Shown here in pieces: positions 1 to 9,856 of a stretch of DNA of 34,881 nt. Each line of letters begins with the position of its first letter. Position 1 is the stretch's first letter. The notes under the pieces are model-generated. The model saw only the letters and a program-made list of their open reading frames with translations, was not told where the DNA came from and ran no database searches. The stretch is from Bacteroidales bacterium. GTDB taxonomy: Bacteria; Bacteroidota; Bacteroidia; Bacteroidales; CG2-30-32-10. The translations under genes were made by a program, and so were the position numbers. The stretch is from NCBI GenBank assembly GCA_035353855.1, contig DAOQAK010000044.1, forward strand, positions 1-34,881, given 5' to 3'.

Positions 1-500
1 TTTAACCATTGGGTTGTTAATTATTTTTTCTATTTTTGTTCAGCATTAGTATAACCGCTGGTTAACTCAAGGCTGGACATCTCACGAGTCCTGTCCTCCG
101 GACAGTTCCTCGGTCGACGTCCCGCCAGCAAAAGCCGCGCATCGTTCTACCTCCCAAAATAGATTAGACTCGTTTTGGCAAAGTTTAAATATGCAAACGC
201 AAACAGCCGAAGTATAAAAATGGTATGAAAAAATGTTAAAATAAAAAAAATCCTTTTTAATATATTAAAACAAATTTATATTTGCTACGGTTTTGAAAAG
301 TATAATAAATTTTATTATTGAGTTGCATTTGCTATTATAATGTTCACACAACATTTGCAGGCTAAGCAATGCGCATACTAATCATATAATTCAATAGGTA
401 TACTTTTTTAAATTAATCTTTAACTTGAATCACTGAAATTAATATAACTTTTAGTGATGATGGTAAGTATTTGCATTGAAAAAACAATTATAAAAGCAAT
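1..500. other. intergenic region with GC-rich patch
   Basis: No convincing gene is visible. Positions about 57-180 are much richer in G+C than the surrounding DNA and contain a small perfect hairpin at 91-105 (CTGTCC, loop TCC, GGACAG). A 24-nt stretch at 112-135 (GGTCG...GCAAAAGC) resembles 15897-15920 in another intergenic region with the same internal spacing, so this may be an intergenic repeat or an edge of a mobile or structured element. It does not fold into a recognisable tRNA. The remainder is AT-rich leader for the gene starting at 501. Confidence 0.5.
277..284 (+). promoter_or_regulatory. Bacteroidetes -7-type motif TATATTTG
   Basis: TATATTTG matches the phylum -7 consensus TAnnTTTG. 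No clear TTTG -33 element lies at the expected distance, only a T-rich run. If used, the leader before the gene at 501 would be about 200 nt. Confidence 0.3.
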
Positions 501-1514
501 ATGAAAAAATTATTATTTTATTTTGTATTCATTTTAATCAGCACTAACATATTTGCACAGGACTTAAAGAGTATTGATTCTTCATTAAAGCATATTGACG
601 AAAATCTGGGTAAGCTAAAAGAACAACTTATTAAAGAAGACCCCAAGCCTTATGCCGGACAATCAATATTTGAAGACAGGAAAGGGAATACTGCTATATT
701 TCTACCCAGTGGTGGCACATTCAGGCTTAACACTGCCGATGCCAGTCTGAAATTTTTCTTCACAAACAGGATAAGCACTAATAAACTTTTTTATGGTTTT
801 GATATAAGCGGAAAAACTTATGATGGCATTGTTTCATTATTTGCCAACGGACATGTTTCGCCGGGAACAAAAGTGAATGCAATTTTTGGCGTACAGGATT
901 TATTTTCGAAATCAAAAAAATATAATGGTTGGATTGCGTTAAAAGTAGGGTATGAAGGCGCTTTATTTAAAATTTATAATCCCATGTTGAATTTTACCGA
1001 CCAGGTTACAAAAACCACTTTCAACTCTTTACCGGTATCGATTGCTTTTAACCTAAGAGCAGGGCAAAATAAACTGTTTGGAATATCTGTAGGTTATCAG
1101 AAAATAAACAATTACGAATTCCTTGATGAAATTGAATTAACCGATTCCAAAACTGTTTTCGATTCACTATCGAATACCACGCGGACATATGTATATAAGG
1201 TAAAAGCACGAAGTGGTAATTACTATACTGCCGATCAGGTAGCAATTAACTACGATTTTTTGTGGATGCCTAACGGACTTTCGCGACTGGGTATTTACAA
1301 TTATTGGAGAACAAAGTTTGTTAATGGTAAAATGACAAATGGGTTTGGCAGTGGATTGTATTTGCTTAAGAAAGATAACCCGTTATCGTCAATAGCAGGA
1401 TTGGTGGTTGAAGTAACCGATGTAACAAAACTTAAAGAAGGATATGGAAAAAACTTTACCATAAGTTTTGTTGTACCTTATAATTTTGGTTTTGCAAAAA
1501 AAGATTTGAATTAA
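501..1514 (+). CDS. secreted hypothetical protein, possibly outer-membrane associated
   Basis: 337 residues with an N-terminal signal peptide (MKKLLFYFVFILISTNIFAQ) predicted to be cut after Ala-Gln. A short amphipathic or coiled stretch (about 22-45) is followed by a long region rich in alternating aromatic and polar residues. The C-terminus (ISFVVPYNFGFAKKDLN) resembles a terminal beta strand, so an outer-membrane or periplasmic beta-rich protein is likely. I recognise no named family and no catalytic motif. The next gene starts 56 bp downstream on the same strand without an obvious terminator, so they may be co-transcribed. The ATG at 501 is the natural start because it begins the signal peptide. 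Confidence 0.7.
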   Translation: MKKLLFYFVFILISTNIFAQDLKSIDSSLKHIDENLGKLKEQLIKEDPKPYAGQSIFEDRKGNTAIFLPSGGTFRLNTADASLKFFFTNRISTNKLFYGFDISGKTYDGIVSLFANGHVSPGTKVNAIFGVQDLFSKSKKYNGWIALKVGYEGALFKIYNPMLNFTDQVTKTTFNSLPVSIAFNLRAGQNKLFGISVGYQKINNYEFLDEIELTDSKTVFDSLSNTTRTYVYKVKARSGNYYTADQVAINYDFLWMPNGLSRLGIYNYWRTKFVNGKMTNGFGSGLYLLKKDNPLSSIAGLVVEVTDVTKLKEGYGKNFTISFVVPYNFGFAKKDLN

Positions 1515-1570
1515 ATAAAAACCAGTAATTAACAATATTTATAAACCAAAAAGAGTAAAAAATTAAAATT

Positions 1571-2614
1571 ATGAAAAGACAAATTAAATTAGTTTTATTG
1601 GTACTTGCATTTTTTATGTTGCAGGTGTATCAATCAACAGCATGTACAAGAGTTGTGTATCGCGGACCAAATGGAATGATTATTACTGCCCGTTCGATGG
1701 ACTGGAAAACCGAAACAAAAAGTAATATGTGGCTTTTCCCAAGAGGATTGCAGCGCGACGGTGTTACAGGTCCTAATACAGTAAAATGGGTTTCAAAATA
1801 CGGAAGTGTTATTACATCTTTTGGTGATAATGGTTCAACTGATGGAATGAACGAAAAAGGATTAGTTGCTAATCTTTTGTGGTTGGCCGAATCGGTTTAT
1901 CCGAAAATTGATTTAAGCAAACCTGGGATATCAATAGGTACATGGGTACAATATGTTTTAGATAACTTTGCAACAGTTAATGAAGCTGTAAATTTTTTAT
2001 CAAAAGAAACCTTTGCTGTTTATTCAGATAAAATGCCTGGATCTGATTTAAATGCTACACTTCATATGGCAATTTCTGACACATTGGGAGATAATGCAAT
2101 TTTTGAATATGTTAAAGGGAAACTGGTAATTCATCACGATACAGCTTACCAGGTTATGACCAATTCTCCGATATTCGAAAAACAATTAGCGTTAAATGAA
2201 TACTGGAAAGAAATAGGAGGGACTACCATGTTGCCTGGCGCTAACAGGGCTGCTGATAGGTTTGTTAGAGCTTCATTTTATATAAATGCTATTCCTAAAA
2301 CTGATAATACACGTATTGCTGTTGCAAGTGTATTCAGTGTTATAAGGAATTGCTCAGTGCCTTATGGAATTTCAACGCCATCACTACCAAATATTTCAAG
2401 TACAAGGTGGAGAACGGTTGCGGATCAGAAAAATAAAGTTTATTATTTTGAAAGCGCATTAACGCCAAATATTTTCTGGGTTAATCTTAAAGATGTTGAT
2501 TTTTCTGAAAAAGCAAAAACGAAAAAACTTACTATTGCTAATGATGAAATTTATGCTGGTAATGCTGTTAAAGAATTTAAAGAAGCCGAACCATTTAAAT
2601 TCATTGGGATTTAA
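1571..2614 (+). CDS. linear amide C-N hydrolase, choloylglycine hydrolase / penicillin V acylase family
   Basis: 347 residues, usual size for the Ntn-hydrolase family that cleaves bile-salt amides, penicillin V or N-acyl-homoserine lactones. A signal peptide (residues 1-24) ends exactly before Cys25, which would become the N-terminal nucleophile after cleavage. Other family hallmarks follow: Arg27, the RSMDW block (41-45) with the conserved Arg and Asp, and MNEKGL near residue 95. The N-terminal Cys and export signal suggest a periplasmic or secreted enzyme. Substrate cannot be told from sequence. It lies behind a secreted hypothetical gene and is closed by a strong bidirectional terminator shared with clpC. 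Confidence 0.88.
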   Translation: MKRQIKLVLLVLAFFMLQVYQSTACTRVVYRGPNGMIITARSMDWKTETKSNMWLFPRGLQRDGVTGPNTVKWVSKYGSVITSFGDNGSTDGMNEKGLVANLLWLAESVYPKIDLSKPGISIGTWVQYVLDNFATVNEAVNFLSKETFAVYSDKMPGSDLNATLHMAISDTLGDNAIFEYVKGKLVIHHDTAYQVMTNSPIFEKQLALNEYWKEIGGTTMLPGANRAADRFVRASFYINAIPKTDNTRIAVASVFSVIRNCSVPYGISTPSLPNISSTRWRTVADQKNKVYYFESALTPNIFWVNLKDVDFSEKAKTKKLTIANDEIYAGNAVKEFKEAEPFKFIGI

Positions 2615-2643
2615 TTATACCAATGCAACTGTAAATGTTGCTA

Positions 2644-2682
2644 ACAAAAGAGGCTGCCTTAAATTTAAGCAGCCTCTTTTGT
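2644..2682. terminator. bidirectional rho-independent terminator
   Basis: A 14-bp perfect stem (2644-2657 with 2669-2682) surrounds an 11-nt TA-rich loop that is itself nearly palindromic. The arms contain A and T runs so the hairpin works in both directions. It sits between the convergent hydrolase gene (stop 2614) and clpC (stop 2687). Confidence 0.85.
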
Positions 2683-2686
2683 TTTA

Positions 2687-5278
2687 TTAGTTGTCTGTTC
2701 CCGCTTCAGTCTCAGTTTTTTTTACTTTCTGAATTTTCTTAGCTTTAATTATTTTAATTGAAAGTTCTTCTTTCTTCGAATCAAATCCTATGGAAATAGT
2801 TTCTCCATCAGCAATTTTTGTTTTAATTATTTCTTCAGCAAGTGGATCTTCAATATATTTCTGGATAGCACGTTTTAACGGACGAGCTCCAAATTGTTCA
2901 TCCCATCCTTTTTCAAGAATAAAATCTTTTGCTTCAACGCTTACTTCAATTTCAAAGCCCATTTCCTGAATTCTCTTATAAAGTCCTGAAAGTTCAATGT
3001 CAATGATTTTGTGGATATCTTCACGTTTTAATGAATCAAACATTACAACATCATCGATACGGTTAAGGAATTCGGGAGCAAATGCTTTTTTTAATGCATT
3101 TTCTATTACACCGTGAGCATGGTCGGCTGCACGCATTTGTTTAGCAGAAGTTGAGAATCCTACACCTTGACCGAAATCTTTTAACTGACGTGAACCGATA
3201 TTGGATGTCATGATGATAATTGTATTTTTAAAATCAACACGACGACCTAAGCTATCTGTAAGAATCCCATCATCGAGCACTTGTAATAACAAATGGAAAA
3301 CATCAGGATGGGCTTTTTCTACTTCATCAAGAAGTACAACAGAATAAGGTTTCCTGCGAACTTTTTCAGTAAGCTGTCCGCCTTCTTCATAACCAACGTA
3401 TCCCGGAGGAGCTCCTATAAGTCTTGATACTGCAAATTTTTCCATGTATTCACTCATGTCAATACGAATAAGTGCATCATCAGTATCAAACAAATATCTC
3501 GAAAGAACTTTAGCCAGGTGTGTTTTTCCAACTCCGGTAGGCCCAAGGAAAATAAATGTTCCTATTGGTTTGTTTGGATCTTTCAATCCTGCACGGTTTC
3601 TGCGTATACAACGCACCACTTTTTTTATTGCTTCATCTTGTCCAATTACTTTACTTTCAAGATCGCTTTCCATATTCAATAAGCGTTCACCTTCATTTTT
3701 AGCAATACGCTGAACGGGAACGCCTGTCATCATAGCAACAACTTCAGCAACATTTTCTTCACTAACAATTTCTCTGTTTATTTTTGCTTCTTCTTCCCAG
3801 CGTTTTTTCTCTTTTTCAAGTTCATCCTGGTGCTTGCGTTCCATATCCCTGAAACGTGCTGCTTCTTCAAACTTCTGGCTTTTTATAGCATTGGTTTTTC
3901 CTTCTCGAACTTCTTCGATTTTATTTTCAAGATTTAATATCTCGATAGGAACATGAATATTTGAGATATGAACACGAGAACCTGCTTCATCCATAGCATC
4001 AATTGCTTTATCAGGTAAACAACGATCGCTTATATAACGCTGAGTTAAAGTAACACATGCTTTGATGGCTTCATCAGAATAAATTACCAAATGGTGGTCT
4101 TCATATTTCGATTTAATATTATTTAGAATATCCACTGTTTCTTCAGGTGAAGTAGGGTCAACAAGAATTTTCTGGAATCTTCTTTCTAATGCTCCGTCTT
4201 TTTCAATATATTGACGGTATTCATCAAGAGTGGTTGCTCCAATGCACTGAATCTCGCCACGTGCAAGAGCCGGTTTGAACATATTTGAAGCATCGAGCGA
4301 ACCGGAAGCGCCACCGGCTCCAACAATAGTATGAATTTCATCAATGAATAATATTACATCCTGGTTTTTTTCCAGTTCGTTTAAAACGGCTTTCATTCTT
4401 TCTTCAAATTGTCCGCGGTATTTTGTTCCGGCAACAAGTGAAGCGATATCAAGCGTAACTATTCTTTTGTTGAATAAAGCACGGGAAACTCTGCGCTGAA
4501 CAATACGTAGTGCTAATCCTTCAGCTATTGCTGATTTACCAACACCCGGTTCTCCAATAAGAATAGGATTATTCTTTTTCCTGCGGCTTAATATCTGTGC
4601 TATACGTTCCAGTTCTTTTTCACGACCCACAACAGGATCGAGACGATTCTCTTCCGCAAGGCGTGTTAGATCTCGTCCAAAATTATCAAGAACAGGTGTT
4701 TTTGATTTTGATTCTCCCTGCTTTTTATTGAACGATCCGCCAAAACCTCCGCCTTTATCTTCCATATCGTCATCATCGGGGTTATTGCCATGAGAATAGT
4801 CATCTTTCATAGCAGAGGGTTTATTATCCTGAGCAGGGTTTTGTGATATTATCGACTGAAGCTCCGATTTCACGGCATCATAGTCTACACCTAGATTATT
4901 CAAATTTTTTGTTGCAATATTATCATCATCTTTTAAAATAGAGAGAAGCAGGTGTTCTGTCCCGATAAGGTCGCTTTTAAAAAGCTTTGCTTCAAGATAT
5001 GTAATTTTTAAAATACGTTCAGCTTGTTTTACAAGAGGTATGTTTTCTATATTCCTGTTTTTACTATTTGTATTTTTCACAGATTGTTCAATACCTCTGC
5101 GTAATTCATTAGTATCAACGCCAAGATAATTCAGTATTTTTACTGCCATTCCTTCACCTTCGCGAATAATTCCTAATAATAGATGTTCAACGCCAATATA
5201 ATCGTTTTGTAATCTCAACGCTTCTTCTCTGCTGAATGAAATAACATCTTTTACTCTTTTTGAAAATTTTGCTTCCAT
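2687..5278 (-). CDS. clpC: ATP-dependent Clp protease ATP-binding subunit ClpC
   Basis: 863 residues from the chosen start; Hsp100 unfoldase that feeds substrates to ClpP in the cytoplasm. Order: two Clp_N repeats (1-150), acidic/Gly linker, AAA+ domain 1 with Walker A GEPGVGKSA (near 242) and Walker B ILFIDEIHT, the ClpC-type middle/UVR segment (about 450-490, QKFEEAARFRDMERKHQ), AAA+ domain 2 with GPTGVGKTHLA (near 578) and VVLLDEVEKAHPD, and a VGF tripeptide (near 704) like the ClpP-docking loop. The reading frame stays open to 5377, but the family N-terminus is M-E-x-KFSKRVKDVI, which begins at 5278. GAGGAT lies just upstream of that ATG, so the 33 extra residues are rejected. Confidence 0.95.
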   Translation of the reverse strand: MEAKFSKRVKDVISFSREEALRLQNDYIGVEHLLLGIIREGEGMAVKILNYLGVDTNELRRGIEQSVKNTNSKNRNIENIPLVKQAERILKITYLEAKLFKSDLIGTEHLLLSILKDDDNIATKNLNNLGVDYDAVKSELQSIISQNPAQDNKPSAMKDDYSHGNNPDDDDMEDKGGGFGGSFNKKQGESKSKTPVLDNFGRDLTRLAEENRLDPVVGREKELERIAQILSRRKKNNPILIGEPGVGKSAIAEGLALRIVQRRVSRALFNKRIVTLDIASLVAGTKYRGQFEERMKAVLNELEKNQDVILFIDEIHTIVGAGGASGSLDASNMFKPALARGEIQCIGATTLDEYRQYIEKDGALERRFQKILVDPTSPEETVDILNNIKSKYEDHHLVIYSDEAIKACVTLTQRYISDRCLPDKAIDAMDEAGSRVHISNIHVPIEILNLENKIEEVREGKTNAIKSQKFEEAARFRDMERKHQDELEKEKKRWEEEAKINREIVSEENVAEVVAMMTGVPVQRIAKNEGERLLNMESDLESKVIGQDEAIKKVVRCIRRNRAGLKDPNKPIGTFIFLGPTGVGKTHLAKVLSRYLFDTDDALIRIDMSEYMEKFAVSRLIGAPPGYVGYEEGGQLTEKVRRKPYSVVLLDEVEKAHPDVFHLLLQVLDDGILTDSLGRRVDFKNTIIIMTSNIGSRQLKDFGQGVGFSTSAKQMRAADHAHGVIENALKKAFAPEFLNRIDDVVMFDSLKREDIHKIIDIELSGLYKRIQEMGFEIEVSVEAKDFILEKGWDEQFGARPLKRAIQKYIEDPLAEEIIKTKIADGETISIGFDSKKEELSIKIIKAKKIQKVKKTETEAGTDN

Positions 5279-5410
5279 AGTATCCTCATTTCTCCTTATA
5301 AACATGGGCATATTAACTTCAAATGTACTTACATTATTGTTACTACAACTTCTAACGAAAGAATATTTTTTCAACATTATAATGTTAGTATTAAAAATAA
5401 CAACTAAAAC

Positions 5411-5440
5411 TTGTCGGTTTTCTAAAAAATATTACCTTCG
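5411..5440 (+). promoter_or_regulatory. probable gyrA promoter (CTTG-N19-TAccTTCG)
   Basis: TTG at 5411-5413 and TACCTTCG at 5433-5440 are 19 nt apart, close to the Bacteroidetes TTTG / TAnnTTTG arrangement with one mismatch in each box. Transcription would start about 50 nt before the gyrA ATG. Confidence 0.5.
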
Positions 5441-5493
5441 TGGAATATTTAAAAACCTAACAAAAATCGTGCATAGAGAATAATTAAGATAAA

Positions 5494-8046
5494 ATGGCAG
5501 AAGGAGAAAAAATAGTACAGATTAACATTGAAGACCAAATGAAGTCGGCTTACATCGATTATTCGATGTCAGTCATTGTGTCACGTGCATTACCTGATGT
5601 AAGAGATGGTTTTAAGCCTGTTCACCGCAGGGTGCTTTTCGGAATGCTTGAACTTGGCAATTTGTCTAACAGACCTTATAAAAAGTCAGCCAGAATAGTA
5701 GGAGAAGTATTGGGTAAATACCATCCTCATGGCGATACTTCGGTATATGATGCGATGGTGCGAATGGCCCAGGAATGGTCATTGCGTTATCCGCTTGTAG
5801 ATGGACAGGGAAACTTTGGATCCATTGATGGCGACAGTCCGGCTGCAATGCGTTACACTGAAGCAAGACTTAAGAAAATAGCAGAAGAAATGTTAGCTGA
5901 CCTTGACAAGGAAACGGTTGATTTTACTCTAAATTTTGATGATACTCTGGAGGAACCTACCGTATTACCATCAAGGATTCCAAATCTTCTTATTAACGGT
6001 ACTTCTGGAATTGCAGTAGGAATGGCAACGAATATGCCTCCTCATAACCTGGGTGAAGTAATTGATGGTACAATTGCATATATAGATAACCGCGATATCA
6101 CAATTACTGAGCTGATGAAATTTATTAAAGCTCCTGATTTTCCTACAGGTGGCGTTATATATGGGTATGATGGCGTTATTGAAGCTTTTGAAACAGGTAG
6201 AGGGCGAATAGTTGTAAGAGGTGAAGCAAATATTGAAACACTTTCATCGGGAAGAGAACGCATTGTTGTAACTTCAATTCCTTACCAGGTAAATAAAGCC
6301 GAGATGATTAAAAAAACGGCTGACCTTATTAATGATAAAAAAATTGAAGGCATAGCAGATATAAGGGATGAATCTGATCGCAGTGGAATGCGCATTGTAT
6401 ACGACCTTAAGAAAGATGCCGTTTCCAATGTAGTTTTAAATAATCTTTATCAAAGTACCTCGCTTCAAAGCGCATTCAGCGTTAACAATGTTGCACTTGT
6501 TAAAGGTCGTCCGCAAACTTTAAATCTTAAACAGCTTATCCATTATTTTGTTGAACATCGTCATGATGTTGTAATCAGAAGAACAAAATATGAATTAAGA
6601 GAAGCAGAAAAAAGAGCTCATATACTGGAAGGCTTACTAATAGCACTCGATCATCTTGATGAAGTTATTGCTTTAATTCGTGCATCAAAAACTCCGGATG
6701 AGGCGAAAACAGGCCTTATGGAAAAATTCAACCTTTCGGAAATTCAATCAAAAGCCATTTTGGCAATGCGTCTGCAACAACTTACCGGACTTGAACGAGA
6801 AAAGCTTCAGCAGGAATATAATGATTTGATGGAGCTGATCAAGCGTCTGAAGTTGATCCTGGAAGATGATAATATGTGTATGCAGATAATAAAAGAGGAA
6901 CTCATTGAAATAAAAGAAAAATATAACGATAAACCTCGTACAGAAATTATTCATGCTGCTTCCGATTTCAGAATAGAAGATACCATTGCTGATGACAGCG
7001 TGGTAATCACTATTTCGCATATGGGTTATATCAAGCGCACCATGCTTACCGAATACCGTGTGCAAAGCAGGGGAGGTAAAGGTTCCAAAGGAAGCGATAT
7101 CCGTGATGAAGATTATATTGAACATGTATTTGTTGCAACAATGCATGAATATATGCTTTTCTTTACAGAAAAAGGGAAATGTTTCTGGCTCCGGGTATAT
7201 GAAGTTCCTGAAGGAACCAAAGCATCCAAAGGAAGAGCGATTCAGAATGTAATAAATATTCCGCCTGATGACAAAGTAAAAGCATTTATCAATGTTAAAA
7301 GTCTTGATAAAGAAGAATACATCAATAATAATTTTATTATACTTTGTACTAAGAAAGGTACAATAAAGAAAACTTCACTTGAAGCATATTCTCGTCCAAG
7401 GTCAAGTGGAATAAATGCGATTAATATTAAGGAAGACGATCAGTTGCTCGAAGCAAAACTCACTAATGGTACCAATGAAGTATTGTTGGCTAATCTTTCA
7501 GGACGAGCAATACGATTTAATGAATCGAAAGTTCGCCCGATGGGAAGAAATGCTACCGGTGTAAGGGGAATTACACTTGCAGGAAAAGATGATGAAGTTA
7601 TTGGAATGGTTTGTATCGAAAAGGATATTTATGATATTCTTGTTGTTTCTGAAAATGGTTATGGAAAACGTTCCAAACTTGAAGATTACAGAATAACAAA
7701 CAGAGGCGGTAAAGGAGTAAAAACTCTAAATATCACAAATAAAACCGGAAAGCTGATTGCTTTAAAAGAAGTATTGGACACTGATCATTTAATGATAATC
7801 AACAAATCTGGTATTACGATACGTATGGAAGTGAAATCGCTTCGAGTTATGGGGCGTGCAACACAAGGAGTTCGTTTAATTAAAATGAATGATGACGACT
7901 CTATTGCTTCTGTAACACCAATTGAAGAGGAAAAACTGAATGGAAATGGAAATCCTGACAATGATTCAGAAATTTCAGATATTGACGATAATATGGAAAA
8001 TGTTAATGTTGTTTCTGAAGACAACATGAATGAGAAAGATGAATAA
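5494..8046 (+). CDS. gyrA: DNA gyrase subunit A
   Basis: 850 residues. Breakage-reunion subunit of gyrase, which introduces negative supercoils with GyrB. The N-terminal winged-helix/tower part has the quinolone-pocket segment HPHGDTSVYDAM and the catalytic tyrosine Tyr121 in AAMRYTEARL. The C-terminal DNA-wrapping pinwheel carries a GyrA-box-like QSRGGKG at 524-530, where the classical box is QRRGGKG, plus later NRGGKG blade repeats. This box favours GyrA over ParC. Thr82 lies at the position equivalent to E. coli Ser83; Thr is found naturally there in some species, so no resistance is claimed. The last ~40 residues are very acidic, as in many GyrA tails. It is divergent from clpC. Confidence 0.95.
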   Translation: MAEGEKIVQINIEDQMKSAYIDYSMSVIVSRALPDVRDGFKPVHRRVLFGMLELGNLSNRPYKKSARIVGEVLGKYHPHGDTSVYDAMVRMAQEWSLRYPLVDGQGNFGSIDGDSPAAMRYTEARLKKIAEEMLADLDKETVDFTLNFDDTLEEPTVLPSRIPNLLINGTSGIAVGMATNMPPHNLGEVIDGTIAYIDNRDITITELMKFIKAPDFPTGGVIYGYDGVIEAFETGRGRIVVRGEANIETLSSGRERIVVTSIPYQVNKAEMIKKTADLINDKKIEGIADIRDESDRSGMRIVYDLKKDAVSNVVLNNLYQSTSLQSAFSVNNVALVKGRPQTLNLKQLIHYFVEHRHDVVIRRTKYELREAEKRAHILEGLLIALDHLDEVIALIRASKTPDEAKTGLMEKFNLSEIQSKAILAMRLQQLTGLEREKLQQEYNDLMELIKRLKLILEDDNMCMQIIKEELIEIKEKYNDKPRTEIIHAASDFRIEDTIADDSVVITISHMGYIKRTMLTEYRVQSRGGKGSKGSDIRDEDYIEHVFVATMHEYMLFFTEKGKCFWLRVYEVPEGTKASKGRAIQNVINIPPDDKVKAFINVKSLDKEEYINNNFIILCTKKGTIKKTSLEAYSRPRSSGINAINIKEDDQLLEAKLTNGTNEVLLANLSGRAIRFNESKVRPMGRNATGVRGITLAGKDDEVIGMVCIEKDIYDILVVSENGYGKRSKLEDYRITNRGGKGVKTLNITNKTGKLIALKEVLDTDHLMIINKSGITIRMEVKSLRVMGRATQGVRLIKMNDDDSIASVTPIEEEKLNGNGNPDNDSEISDIDDNMENVNVVSEDNMNEKDE

Positions 8047-8126
8047 TTTTACGGAATAATCTTTGTATATTATATAAACCTTAAAAATTAATTAATTCTT
8101 TAATAAAATTTAAAACTCACATCACA

Positions 8127-9524
8127 ATGAAAAGAACATTTTTAATTCTTGCGTTAATTGCTGCCGTTACGTATATACAGGCTCAATGTAAGACTAAGGT
8201 AGTAAGCGCATACAGTTGCACAAACAATGGACAGCTTGATAAAGCCAAAAAATTTATTGATGAAGCTATATCTGATGCTTGTACTGATACAAAAAATTGG
8301 GCAAAAACATGGTATTATAGAGGAAATTTATATTTAAAAATTCATCAATCTGATGATGTAAAATATAAAAACCTTGATTCGAATGCCTTAAACATAGCTT
8401 ATGATTCTTATCAAAAAGCTATAGAATTAGATACAAAAAAAGAATTTGAAAATGAAATCATGTTTAATTTAGTTGTATGCGGCCAGGAATTTTATGATAA
8501 AGCTGTTGAATTTTATAATGAAAAAAAATACGTAGATGCAATGAATAGTTTTGATAAAACGGCATCTATTTATACAACATTTTCTATGTCAGATTCATTA
8601 CCAACATTTAACGCTGCCGTTTGTGCTGATTATGCCGGATTGCAAGATAAAGCTATTGAATATTATAAAAGACTTATTAAAATAAATTATCTGAAAGCCG
8701 AAGTATATTCTAATTTAATTAACATATATAGGGATAAATATTTAAATGACAACCCTTACAAGAAAATTGATATTGGTACTGATACAGTAAAAGTTATTGA
8801 ACTATTAGGAAAGCCATCAAAAATTTCAAAGGAAACAATTAATAAAACAAAATATGATAAATGGCTATACGAAAAGAATAAATTTTATATGTTAATGGAG
8901 TATGGAAAAGTATCTTACTATAATACGGATTCAATTATAACTGATTTAAGTTCGTTCAATGAAGGAAAGAAAATAGTTGATAAAGGCGAGTTATTATTTC
9001 CCGATAATACAAGTATTATTATTGCTGAAGCAAATTTATATTTAACTGCCAATAAATTTAATGAAGCAAAAACCGCTCTTGATAAATTAAGAGAAAAAGA
9101 TCCAACAAATCCAACAGTTTATTATGCAATAGGTAATGCATATTACGATCAGTATAACAATGAATCAAATACAATAGAAACAAGAGAAAAAGCTTTTACC
9201 GAATCTGAAAGCGCATATAAGAAATCAATAGAATTAAAATCAGATTATTTTGATGCTATATATATGTTAGGTGCTATTTATTTTAATGAAGGAATCCGTT
9301 TAGAAAAAGAATCGGAAAATTATTTTTCTGATATGACAAAATTTAAACAATACAAAGAAAAGGTTGATAATTTATATAAACTTGCTACAGAAAAACTAGA
9401 AAGGGCATCAGAGCTTAGTCCTGAAGATTATAATACTCTAATTTCATTAAAAAAGCTGTATGCAAAACTTAGTATGAATGATAAGCTTAAAGCTGTTGAT
9501 GAAAAATTAAAATTATTACATTAA
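8127..9524 (+). CDS. secreted TPR-repeat protein
   Basis: 465 residues with a signal peptide (MKRTFLILALIAAVTYIQA, then QCKTK). The mature part is built of helical repeats with TPR character, for example SNALNIAYDSYQKAIELDTK near 92-115, QDKAIEYYKRLIKI near 175, FNEAKTALDKLREKDPTNP near 315 and ESAYKKSIELKSDYFDAIYMLGAIYF near 365. A non-TPR insert (about 210-265) contains IDIGTDTVKVIELLGKPSKISKE, which resembles small SmpA/BamE-like beta-alpha modules, but this is only a suggestion. Probably a periplasmic scaffold. It stands alone after gyrA and is followed by a hairpin terminator. Confidence 0.75.
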   Translation: MKRTFLILALIAAVTYIQAQCKTKVVSAYSCTNNGQLDKAKKFIDEAISDACTDTKNWAKTWYYRGNLYLKIHQSDDVKYKNLDSNALNIAYDSYQKAIELDTKKEFENEIMFNLVVCGQEFYDKAVEFYNEKKYVDAMNSFDKTASIYTTFSMSDSLPTFNAAVCADYAGLQDKAIEYYKRLIKINYLKAEVYSNLINIYRDKYLNDNPYKKIDIGTDTVKVIELLGKPSKISKETINKTKYDKWLYEKNKFYMLMEYGKVSYYNTDSIITDLSSFNEGKKIVDKGELLFPDNTSIIIAEANLYLTANKFNEAKTALDKLREKDPTNPTVYYAIGNAYYDQYNNESNTIETREKAFTESESAYKKSIELKSDYFDAIYMLGAIYFNEGIRLEKESENYFSDMTKFKQYKEKVDNLYKLATEKLERASELSPEDYNTLISLKKLYAKLSMNDKLKAVDEKLKLLH

Positions 9525-9534
9525 TAATTTATTT

Positions 9535-9558
9535 AGGGGAGATATAAAAATCTCCCTT
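9535..9558 (+). terminator. hairpin terminator after TPR gene
   Basis: GGGAGAT (9537-9543) pairs with ATCTCCC (9550-9556) around an AT loop, with a further A-T and a wobble pair outside. It begins 11 nt after the stop codon. The T tract is weak, so strength is uncertain. Confidence 0.55.
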
Positions 9559-9856
9559 ATTAAATAAATTTATTATTTAACATAATATTTATTATAAGAC
9601 ATTTATATTTATTCAATTCGTTGAATTCTATACATATAATTAGTGGCTTTAAATATATGAAGATTCAATTTCATAAAGACATTTTACTTAAAATACATTT
9701 ATAAAATTTAAAACTAATACAATTTTATTTTCATTCCCTATTTTTATTTAAAGCGATTTTATTTTCGGTTAATTATAATTTTATTTTTTGATTATTAAAA
9801 GATGCTTTATATTTACACTCTATTTTGTTTTTGCACAAACACACATCAACACAAAA
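9559..9856. other. AT-rich intergenic region
   Basis: Very AT-rich DNA without a supported gene. An open frame from a TTG at 9788 runs into the gene at 9857 but lies over the likely promoter, so it is treated as untranslated. Confidence 0.5.
9787..9815 (+). promoter_or_regulatory. possible promoter TTTG-N17-TATATTTA
   Basis: TTTG (9787-9790) and TATATTTA (9808-9815) resemble the phylum -33/-7 boxes, with one mismatch in the -7 box. The placement about 42 nt before ATG 9857 supports that ATG as the real start. Confidence 0.4.

Noticed and set aside
61..180. tRNA-like or structured RNA in the GC-rich patch
   Set aside because: No cloverleaf, T-loop or CCA-compatible acceptor could be drawn; only one short hairpin is certain.
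6748..7146. 132-residue minus-strand open frame inside gyrA
   Set aside because: Antisense shadow of a highly conserved gene, with no domain pattern.
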